NCBI GenBank assembly: GCA_937915565.1 | Contig: CALDMH010000043.1 | Location: 1 to 5,458 of the forward strand | Length of the DNA stretch: 5,458 nucleotides | Source of the DNA: an uncultured Clostridia bacterium | GTDB lineage: Bacteria > Bacillota > Clostridia > Christensenellales > Borkfalkiaceae | Direction: 5' to 3' | In this document: in pieces, positions 1 through 5,458 of the stretch | Numbering within the stretch: the stretch's first letter is position 1 | Layout: every line of letters begins with the position of its first letter | The notes under the pieces: model-generated | Database searches by the model: none | What the model was told of the DNA's origin: nothing | Seen by the model: only the letters and a program-made list of their open reading frames with translations | Made by a program: the position numbers and the translations under genes

Positions 1-152
1 TCCCAGTAAAAGAAGTTTTTAAAAAGCGTACTCGCGCACGGCGTGGTGTACGGCGCGGGCATTTTAAACCAAGAGCCGTCGCTATCCGTGCTTGGGTAAC
101 GTATCGTGTTTTTCCAATTTTCGTTTATATATTCTTTCGTTGTTTTTTTCAT
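1..152 (-). CDS. N-terminal fragment of a trehalase/GH63-like (alpha/alpha)6 glycosidase (3' part outside window)
   Basis: Fifty complete codons are present, starting at the ATG at 150-152 and running off the left edge without a stop. The protein starts MKKTTKEYINENWKNTIRYP and reaches PAPYTTPCASTLFKNFFYW at 32-50, with the next codon beginning GA (Asp or Glu). A Pro-Tyr-x-x-Pro stretch followed by a Phe and then an aromatic-Tyr-Trp-Asp block near the N-terminus is how trehalase (GH37) and related GH63-type six-hairpin enzymes enter their catalytic domain (compare the trehalase PGGRF...YYWD signature). No signal peptide is present, so it is probably cytoplasmic. The ATG shares bases with the upstream TGA (ATGA), and no clear Shine-Dalgarno site precedes it, which points to translational coupling. 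The family call rests on 50 residues; the exact family and substrate cannot be settled here. Confidence 0.65.
   Translation of the reverse strand, partial: MKKTTKEYINENWKNTIRYPSTDSDGSWFKMPAPYTTPCASTLFKNFFYW
149..152 (-). promoter_or_regulatory. ATGA stop/start overlap coupling the two glycosidase-like genes
   Basis: The minus strand reads ATGA: the ATG of the downstream gene (150-152) overlaps the TGA of the TIM-barrel gene (149-151). The bases just upstream (GAAACTGGCTT) contain no good Shine-Dalgarno match. Translation of the second gene is therefore probably by re-initiation, which would keep the two enzymes at a linked ratio. Confidence 0.7.
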
Positions 153-1525
153 AAGCCAGTTTCAATAACGACAAAAATTCCGCCGCCGGTCGAAAGCTCC
201 GTTTCAAATCTTCCGTCCGTTTCAAAATTCGCTTTTTTTCCGAAATCGGAAATGACGGAAATTTTTGAAAATCGGCCGTTTATTCGTATTTTATTTTTAA
301 CGTTTTTCGAAGGGTCTGTGTAGTTTACGAACATATAGCCCGACTTCTTACCTTTTTTGAACCTTCCGACAATCAAATCGTATTCCGAAAAAACCTCTAT
401 TTTTTCATCTCTTTCAAACGACGATTTTGCGTCGATTATCGCCCTTGCGTTATCGCAAAAAACGCTCCCGCCCACGCAATAACCGCCTGTCCAAGAGAAC
501 TTGCACACCTTTTTTATAAGCGGCAAAGCCGAATCGTTGGCTTTTTTCACAATATCGTAAATACGCTCCGTTCCGTCCGTTCGCATAATGCCTTCCATTC
601 TACCGCAGAACGAACGATAACAGAAAAATTCAAACAATTTAGCTCCCAACGCCGCGCCTGCGTAAAGTTGCAAGGTGATTTCCGCCGCAGAATAAATATC
701 CCTGTGCCTCGGCTCGTTCTCGGCTTTCATAGAATGGGCGTGAAAAGCCTGAATGCAAATTCCGAACGTTGCGAAATTCTCTTTTGAAACGCTGTCGTTG
801 TATTTTTTCGTTACGGTCGCGCCAGTGAAGAGGTCTTTTAAGTACGAACTTTCCATATACCCTTCGCCGACGAAAGGATAACTGTCGAGGCAAAGACTTC
901 TTCCGCCGCCATCGAGTTTTCTCAACACTTTATCCGCATAGGCGGTTAAAAAATCGGCGTAATCGTAAATTTCGTTTCCCGATGGGAAATAATGGTCGTA
1001 ACTCTCGCTCGGAACGTGGTTTACGTGGAAAAACGCCTCCGGATAATACTTATTTTTCCATTCCGCGATTTTCACGAGCTTATCGAACGAAGCGAACTTC
1101 TCTTTATCCTTGTGCGCCCACCGCCACGGCATTTCCTTTAACGTGCGCATATACGGCTCATCGGCGGCGTAAAATCCGACGACGCGCGGAAAAGCCGAAA
1201 ACTCGTCCGTAACGCTTCTCTTTTCGATTTCGTACTCGCTGCCGTAATTCGACGACTTTTTGGGCTCCGGGTTGTCGAAATAATCCTCGTCGTTATACAT
1301 ATTGCGGATTATGACGTCAAGCCCCGAATCCGAAACGTTTTTTATCGCCGTTTTATATTCTTCCGTAATTTTCCCGCCGACGGTAAATTTCACGTCGTCC
1401 TCGGTGAGAACGAAAGCCGTAAATCCGAGTTTCTTATACTTCCGTATTTCGCTTACGGAAAGAGGATTCGGCGGCAAATCCGCAAAAACGATACACTCGT
1501 CTCGTTTAACTTTTTTCAATGACAT
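149..1525 (-). CDS. Predicted cytoplasmic TIM-barrel glycoside hydrolase-like protein, family not assigned
   Basis: The 458-residue product has no signal peptide (MSLKKVKRDE) and eight cysteines, both consistent with the cytoplasm. Residues of about 10-335 read as a (beta/alpha)8 barrel: strand GFTAFVLTEDD near 34-44, strand LDVIIRNMY at 69-77, GFYAADEP at 117-124, SLCLDSYPF at 210-218, TFGICIQAF at 253-261, and GAKLFEFFCY at 294-303 followed by a long helix. The DEP motif with Glu123 matches the acid/base position at the end of strand 4 in clan GH-A enzymes. Glu299, near strand 7, is a candidate nucleophile. Both assignments are inferred by analogy. Residues of about 345-458 look like the C-terminal beta-sandwich common in such enzymes, closing with STGGGIFVVIE. 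It lies 13 nt after the lipoprotein gene and overlaps the next gene by 4 nt, so it probably degrades what the operon imports. The substrate is unknown, and a non-catalytic barrel cannot be excluded. Confidence 0.75.
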   Translation of the reverse strand: MSLKKVKRDECIVFADLPPNPLSVSEIRKYKKLGFTAFVLTEDDVKFTVGGKITEEYKTAIKNVSDSGLDVIIRNMYNDEDYFDNPEPKKSSNYGSEYEIEKRSVTDEFSAFPRVVGFYAADEPYMRTLKEMPWRWAHKDKEKFASFDKLVKIAEWKNKYYPEAFFHVNHVPSESYDHYFPSGNEIYDYADFLTAYADKVLRKLDGGGRSLCLDSYPFVGEGYMESSYLKDLFTGATVTKKYNDSVSKENFATFGICIQAFHAHSMKAENEPRHRDIYSAAEITLQLYAGAALGAKLFEFFCYRSFCGRMEGIMRTDGTERIYDIVKKANDSALPLIKKVCKFSWTGGYCVGGSVFCDNARAIIDAKSSFERDEKIEVFSEYDLIVGRFKKGKKSGYMFVNYTDPSKNVKNKIRINGRFSKISVISDFGKKANFETDGRFETELSTGGGIFVVIETGL

Positions 1526-1534
1526 ATAAATTTA

Positions 1535-1540
1535 CTCTTT
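1535..1540 (-). promoter_or_regulatory. Ribosome binding site of the TIM-barrel gene
   Basis: On the minus strand AAAGAG lies 9 nt before the ATG at 1523-1525, and its first two bases are the last two of the lipoprotein gene's TAA stop. It is a weaker match than the site before the lipoprotein gene. The overlap with the stop codon suggests that ribosomes finishing the upstream gene help start this one. Confidence 0.6.
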
Positions 1541-4500
1541 AAGCGGAAGTTACCGACCAGGAAGTTCCGTCGAATAAAAACGTGTAATTTTTATCGAGAA
1601 CGTAAGCTTTTCCGTTTGTAAAACCCCAAACCGAGCCTTGCGGCAACACGAACGTTTGCCCTGCGGAAAATTCCGAATTGAAATGGAACGAGAGGATTAT
1701 CGTTCCGTTATCGTTGTTCATTCCTATCCAGCCTATTTGCTGATACTTATTTGCGCTTTGGTCGATATGGCAGCCGTCGGCACTTGCCGTAAAACTCGAA
1801 CAAGGCGTGTCGGACGGAAGATTCGTGCTTACCTGAATGAGCTTATTCGTCCCGTATTTATACGAAAATTCAATCGACGCGACGTCCGTCCAGACCTTTC
1901 CGTCCCATTTTTTGTTGAATTCTTCGTTTAAAACGATTGCCACGTTATTATAATAAATTATCGCGCCTTTCTTTATCGTAAGAACTTTGTTTTTATGATT
2001 GACGTTGTTTAACGTAATCGTTTTATTGTTCTTGTAACCGAGAACGGAATATCCTTCCGCCGCCGAGCCGTCGATGAGAATTTCGGCTACGATTCCGAGT
2101 TCCGTGTTATCCGCATCGCAACCGAAATCGTAAACGGAGAACTGCACGAGACTGTCCGCCGTGTATCCGACTTTAAACGTTTCTTCGCCCGCGTAAACCA
2201 GCCACCTGTCGGAAACGAAAACGTAATTTTGCGCTTCCGTGAAAGCGTAATACGCGCCGCCCGAATAAATAACCGAACCCTGCTCTATCGTTAAAATATC
2301 TCCGTTTACGGGGTTATGCCCGATTGTTTCAAAATGAAGAACTTTCGCGTCGGCAAAATATTTCACCGTCGAAAAAGCGTAACTTTGCCCGTTCATCGTC
2401 GCTTTAACGTAATCTGCGGAAACCTCGCCGTCGGCAAACGAAAGTTCTATATTCGTCTGGATATAAGCCGCCGCCGAACCTCTGTATTCAAGTTGACCGA
2501 TACTTCCCGCAAGCGGTTTCCATTCGCCGCCGACAAACGTTATCGACAAATCGTTGCCGATGACGATATATTTTCCGTCTACGATAAGGACGGAATTTTT
2601 CCTGACGGAAACCACCGATATAGCCGTGCCGACGCCGGCAAACGATTCGGACGACACGATCAATACGCCGTTTTCAAATTTAGCCGTAAATTCGGGCGTT
2701 TTGCCGTTTACCGTTATGATAAATTTCGATACGTCGATATTTTTTCCGTCCGTTATCGACAACGCGAATTTTACGTTGGTTTCGTCAGAGCTTTCCGCAA
2801 CGGAAATTTCGCTCGCTTCGGGCAGGTCTTTAACCGTACTCCATTTATCCGAAGCCTCGTCGTAAATCATATTGAAATTACTGCCGAGAACGAACGCCTT
2901 GCCGTTTGCGTAGAAAATCGTTCCCGCTTTTATGGTGATAAGTTTTCCCGCGTGGTTGAATTCCTGAATACAAAGTACGGTTTTGTTCGGGTAAGTCTGA
3001 ACGCTGTATTCCGTGGTTTTAACGCCGTCGAGATAAATATCTCCGTCGACAAAAACCTTGGACTGGTCGCTCACTCCGAAATCGTAAATATTCGCAAACT
3101 GAATAACCGTAGCCGTGTAATGAGCAAACGCGGTAACGTTCTTTTCGCCCGCATATCTCATCCAGCCGCCGCTCGTTAAAATAAGTTCAACCGAAATATC
3201 GTAAAATTTGCCGTCGCCTTCGATATATCCGTCGGAAGCAATCGAAACGACCGTTCCGATTCCGATTTCGACACCCGAAAGGTCGATTTTTATTTTTCCG
3301 CCTTCAAGCGTAATATTTCCTGCGGAAATAGCGGCTTCTCCGACGGTAACGGAAAGTTTCGTGAGCGCGGCGTTGCCCGAAATATCGTTATTAACGCCGA
3401 GTTCGATAAGATTTTCGTCGCCGTCTACGGAAACCATTCCGTCCGATTTAAGGAATATCTTGTCGAAAGTAAGTTTAACGCTCTCGATTGCAGGTCTTCC
3501 GCCTCCGCCGAAGATAAACTGCAAGCCTGAAAGCTTTTCATATTCGTAATTGCTTAAATTAAGCGAAATTTCAACGTTTTCTCCCGCGTCCTTGGCATTG
3601 AAAATTCCGGAAGCAAGCAGAGACTTTCCGTTATAATCGTAAACTCTCAACAACTCGAATTTCGTCGTTTCGAGAACGAATTTCACAACGAGATATTCGG
3701 CGTTTTCAACGTTTACCGCTTCGGGGAATAAAAATCTCACGCCCGTGCAAATGCCGAAAGGCCCTTTGCCGATTTCGAGTTTATACCCGCCGCCGTAAGC
3801 AAGTTCGCCTTTTATATACGAGGGAGCGTAACCTGCGTTATCGGTGTCGTTGGAAAAATTAAGATTGCCGTCGAACGACTCGCCGTATAAAACGTCGTCG
3901 AAGGAAGCGACGGTGTTGTCGCTCGCTTTAAGTCCGTAAACAGCCGAAGCCTCGACTCCGTTAAGATATAAACAATCGTCGCCTAATGCCGAAACCTTAA
4001 CCGAACCTTTGCCGTCGCCGAGCGAAATTTCCGTTTTGTCGGTGAATTTCGTTTCGCCGCTTACCGTTACGTTATAACCGCTCGCGTTTGCAACGGCAGT
4101 CCATTTCGCGGTTTTGTTTTCCACGGTTATTTCCGGCGTTCCGAGTTTTTCCGCTATCGTTATTCCGTCGATATAAACCGTCATTTCCGTTAAGGAAGAA
4201 TCCGTTCTCGTAAATACGAGTTGCAGTCTTTCTTCCTCGCCGTTTAAATTGAGTTCGAGATTTTTCGCAACGTCGGCGGAGATATAATAGGTTTTCCATT
4301 TGCCGACTTCGATTCCGTTTACGTTCGTCATAAGCGCTCTTTCCGCGCTGTCGTCCTCGCGGAAAGCAACGTTGTTTCCGCAGAAAATAACGTAATCGGA
4401 AAGCCCTTCGCTTGCAACGAACATTCTCACGGCGAGATATTTACCGCGCAAATCGTCCGCGGAATACTTCTTCGCGAGTTTTAAGCTTATATTATTTCTG

Positions 4501-5351
4501 TTCGAGCCCGAACCGTTGAATCCGAGATTGAGTTTGACGACGCCGTTTGCGCCCTCGAAACTTTCGAGCCACTCTTCTTTAAAATTGTCTTTAACGTTAT
4601 AAAGCGAATTAGCGTCGCCCTCTTTGATATAATTGAGGTAACCCTCTTCGCCGAAATCCGCAAGATAACCGTTTTCGAGCGACGAATCCTGCCAATTATA
4701 GTCTTTAATTCTCCAACTGACCGAAGAAACGCTTTCGTTTTCGTAATCGTCCTTTGCCGTAACCGTATAAGTGAACACGCCGAAACGCTTAACCTTATAA
4801 GTGTTGAACATAGAGTTAAACTCCCATTCCTTATCGCCCGAACCGTCGTTAAACGTGAGTTTCACGCTCGTTTCGGATTTATCTCCGAGCGATAAATCGG
4901 TTACCTTATATTGAGGAAGCGTCTGGTCTTCCATTCCTTCCGTATAAAAAAGTCCGGACGGAACGGAAGAAAAGGTAATTTGCGGCTTAACCGTATCTTT
5001 AACTTCAAAAGAAATTTCCTTGCTCGCGGTTTTATACGAATATACTAACGTATATTTGCCCACGCCCAAAACGAACGACGGATAATCGCCCGAAATCGGC
5101 TCGCCTGCGCCTTTCAAGGTGTATTTCACGTCGAAACTTATCGTTTTTCCGCTTTCGTCTTCAACGTGCGCCGACGGAAAATTCAATTCCGATTTCGACA
5201 ATTCGTAAATCTTTCCGTTTTCAAACTCCTCGTCGAGAACCAAAGAATAATTCTTCGTTTCGGAAGTTTCGCCGCCGAAACAGGACGTTATGAAAAGCGC
5301 GGAAGCGACGATACATAAAAGCGTTAAACAAACAAAAACGATTCTTTTCAT
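1539..5351 (-). CDS. Large multidomain surface lipoprotein with Ig-like, jelly-roll, Fn3-like and six C-terminal repeat modules
   Basis: The 1270-residue product begins with a lipoprotein signal peptide (MKR, hydrophobic core residues 4-21, lipobox I-T-S-C with Cys24), so it should be lipid-anchored on the outer face of the cytoplasmic membrane. By eye the domains are: Ig-like beta-sandwiches at about 34-117 and 120-217 (second opens DTVKPQI); a jelly-roll, carbohydrate-binding-module-like domain at about 222-400 ending in VYIDGITI; an Fn3-like domain at about 404-474 (KWTAVANASGYNVTV); a second jelly-roll at about 481-636 ending in LTFDKIFL; and six repeats at 646-1270. No catalytic motif, LPXTG anchor, S-layer-homology domain or C-terminal membrane segment is visible. 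Binding of glycans at the cell surface is the most likely role, inferred from architecture and from the glycosidase-like genes downstream. An adhesin or structural surface protein is the main alternative. The gene is intact, with a good ribosome binding site and a TAA stop. Confidence 0.85.
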   Translation of the reverse strand: MKRIVFVCLTLLCIVASALFITSCFGGETSETKNYSLVLDEEFENGKIYELSKSELNFPSAHVEDESGKTISFDVKYTLKGAGEPISGDYPSFVLGVGKYTLVYSYKTASKEISFEVKDTVKPQITFSSVPSGLFYTEGMEDQTLPQYKVTDLSLGDKSETSVKLTFNDGSGDKEWEFNSMFNTYKVKRFGVFTYTVTAKDDYENESVSSVSWRIKDYNWQDSSLENGYLADFGEEGYLNYIKEGDANSLYNVKDNFKEEWLESFEGANGVVKLNLGFNGSGSNRNNISLKLAKKYSADDLRGKYLAVRMFVASEGLSDYVIFCGNNVAFREDDSAERALMTNVNGIEVGKWKTYYISADVAKNLELNLNGEEERLQLVFTRTDSSLTEMTVYIDGITIAEKLGTPEITVENKTAKWTAVANASGYNVTVSGETKFTDKTEISLGDGKGSVKVSALGDDCLYLNGVEASAVYGLKASDNTVASFDDVLYGESFDGNLNFSNDTDNAGYAPSYIKGELAYGGGYKLEIGKGPFGICTGVRFLFPEAVNVENAEYLVVKFVLETTKFELLRVYDYNGKSLLASGIFNAKDAGENVEISLNLSNYEYEKLSGLQFIFGGGGRPAIESVKLTFDKIFLKSDGMVSVDGDENLIELGVNNDISGNAALTKLSVTVGEAAISAGNITLEGGKIKIDLSGVEIGIGTVVSIASDGYIEGDGKFYDISVELILTSGGWMRYAGEKNVTAFAHYTATVIQFANIYDFGVSDQSKVFVDGDIYLDGVKTTEYSVQTYPNKTVLCIQEFNHAGKLITIKAGTIFYANGKAFVLGSNFNMIYDEASDKWSTVKDLPEASEISVAESSDETNVKFALSITDGKNIDVSKFIITVNGKTPEFTAKFENGVLIVSSESFAGVGTAISVVSVRKNSVLIVDGKYIVIGNDLSITFVGGEWKPLAGSIGQLEYRGSAAAYIQTNIELSFADGEVSADYVKATMNGQSYAFSTVKYFADAKVLHFETIGHNPVNGDILTIEQGSVIYSGGAYYAFTEAQNYVFVSDRWLVYAGEETFKVGYTADSLVQFSVYDFGCDADNTELGIVAEILIDGSAAEGYSVLGYKNNKTITLNNVNHKNKVLTIKKGAIIYYNNVAIVLNEEFNKKWDGKVWTDVASIEFSYKYGTNKLIQVSTNLPSDTPCSSFTASADGCHIDQSANKYQQIGWIGMNNDNGTIILSFHFNSEFSAGQTFVLPQGSVWGFTNGKAYVLDKNYTFLFDGTSWSVTSA
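1542..3416 (-). repeat. Six degenerate protein repeats of about 104-114 residues in the C-terminal half of the lipoprotein
   Basis: Approximate units by residue are R1 646-735 (first part less certain), R2 736-840, R3 841-948, R4 949-1053, R5 1054-1156 and R6 1157-1270. Each ends in a recognisable block: a Gly-containing strand (TIKAGTIFY, TIEQGSVIY, TIKKGAIIY, LPQGSVWGF), a short loop, a strand such as KAFVL or KAYVL, then an x-x-Trp turn. The closing Trp residues are 730, 837, 944, 1050, 1154 and 1265, giving spacings of 107, 107, 106, 104 and 111. Similarity is at the protein level only; the DNA copies have diverged, so this is an old duplication. The pattern predicts a chain of small beta-rich modules. 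I do not recognise the family. Confidence 0.82.
5280..5351 (-). other. Lipoprotein signal peptide, lipidated Cys24
   Basis: Residues 1-24 have a Lys-Arg positive start, a hydrophobic core rich in Val, Leu, Ile and Phe, and the lipobox I21-T22-S23-C24. A Gly-, Ser- and Thr-containing tether (FGGETSETK) follows before the first folded domain. This is a standard type II signal peptidase site, with Cys24 as the expected first mature residue. Two further cysteines (8 and 13) lie inside the cleaved part. Confidence 0.92.
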
Positions 5352-5358
5352 TATATTT

Positions 5359-5365
5359 CCCCTTC
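5359..5365 (-). promoter_or_regulatory. Ribosome binding site of the 1270-residue lipoprotein gene
   Basis: The minus strand reads GAAGGGG followed by a 7-nt A/T-only spacer and the ATG at 5349-5351. This is a strong Shine-Dalgarno-like match at good spacing. It settles the start codon, together with the lysine-arginine and hydrophobic signal sequence that begins directly after it. Confidence 0.85.
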
Positions 5366-5370
5366 AAATT

Positions 5371-5458
5371 TTATTTTTTCGCGTTATACTGGGCAATCAA
5401 TTCGGGCCACCTGTTCTTATAGTAAGTCAAAGTTTTGCTCTGAACCTCGGAAGATTTA
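5371..5458 (-). CDS. C-terminal fragment, possibly an ABC sugar-transport solute-binding protein (5' part outside window)
   Basis: Only the last 28 codons are present, read in frame from 5457 down to a TAA at 5371-5373. The tail reads ...VQSKTLTYYKNRWPELIAQYNAKK. A Tyr-Tyr-Lys-Asn-x-Trp-Pro helix followed by a short Lys-rich end recalls the C-terminal helix of extracellular sugar-binding proteins of ABC transporters. That is a resemblance from memory over a very short stretch, not a domain match. The following lipoprotein gene starts 19 nt downstream on the same strand with no visible terminator between them, so the two are probably co-transcribed. If the identification is right, the operon carries its own oligosaccharide uptake component, which fits the two glycosidase-like genes further down. 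The reading frame itself is well supported by its position before the next ribosome binding site; the function is a guess. Confidence 0.5.
   Translation of the reverse strand, partial: KSSEVQSKTLTYYKNRWPELIAQYNAKK

Noticed and set aside
639..893. Minus-strand frame of 84 codons inside the TIM-barrel gene
   Set aside because: It is an out-of-frame shadow with a very Arg-rich product that interrupts no domain; the main frame continues with recognisable barrel strands across this stretch.
982..1212. Short plus-strand open frame opposite the TIM-barrel gene, with others at 1302-1529 and 1638-1931
   Set aside because: These are antisense shadows with Arg/Ser/Thr-rich or otherwise featureless products and no ribosome binding sites; the minus-strand genes explain the sequence.
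2316..3179. Long open frame of 287 codons on the plus strand, opposite the lipoprotein gene
   Set aside because: It lies wholly inside the lipoprotein gene. Its product is dominated by Arg, Phe and Val in a way expected from reading the complement of a biased coding strand. It has no convincing ribosome binding site and no recognisable domain, whereas the minus-strand frame has clear domain structure.
1539..3416. Recent DNA-level tandem duplication in the repeat array
   Set aside because: The six units are similar only as protein; no long identical nucleotide stretches are visible between them, so slippage or an assembly artefact is unlikely.
3208..3549. Plus-strand open frame of 113 codons rich in Ser, Pro and Ile
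   Set aside because: It is fully antisense to the second jelly-roll and first repeat of the lipoprotein. Its low-complexity composition mirrors the opposite strand, and it shows no independent start signal.
5352..5370. Possible promoter or terminator in the gap before the lipoprotein gene
   Set aside because: The gap is only 19 nt and is mostly filled by the ribosome binding site and its spacer. It has no inverted repeat with a U-run and no room for a -35/-10 pair.

Overview
The window shows a bacterial, tightly packed block of four co-directional genes, all on the minus strand and read from the right edge to the left: the 3' end of one gene, two complete genes, and the 5' start of a fourth. 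Gaps are 19 nt and 13 nt, followed by a 4-nt ATGA overlap, so the block looks like part of one operon. I see no promoter, terminator, RNA gene, mobile element or CRISPR array. The standard genetic code fits (stops TAA, TAA, TGA). A clear lipoprotein signal peptide, purine-rich Shine-Dalgarno sites, moderate GC by eye (not counted) and the multidomain beta-rich lipoprotein suggest an uncultured Clostridia-type Firmicute from a gut-like, carbohydrate-rich habitat. That placement is inference only.

Layout in reading order: (1) 5371-5457, the last 28 residues of a protein whose tail resembles the C-terminus of sugar-ABC-transporter solute-binding proteins (weak evidence). (2) 1539-5351, a 1270-residue predicted surface lipoprotein: signal peptide with Cys24, two Ig-like domains, a jelly-roll domain, an Fn3-like domain, a second jelly-roll domain, then six tandem repeats of about 104-111 residues, each ending in a conserved Trp. 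(3) 149-1525, a 458-residue protein without a signal peptide that looks like a TIM-barrel glycoside hydrolase with a C-terminal beta-sandwich. (4) 1-152, the first 50 residues of a protein resembling the trehalase/GH63-type (alpha/alpha)6 glycosidases.

Taken together this looks like a carbohydrate-capture and breakdown locus. A lipid-anchored protein with carbohydrate-binding-like modules would act outside the membrane, and two predicted cytoplasmic glycosidases would process imported oligosaccharides. The substrate cannot be read from the sequence. The least familiar element is the C-terminal six-repeat array of the lipoprotein, which I cannot match to a named family and which seems to contain two sub-types of one unit.
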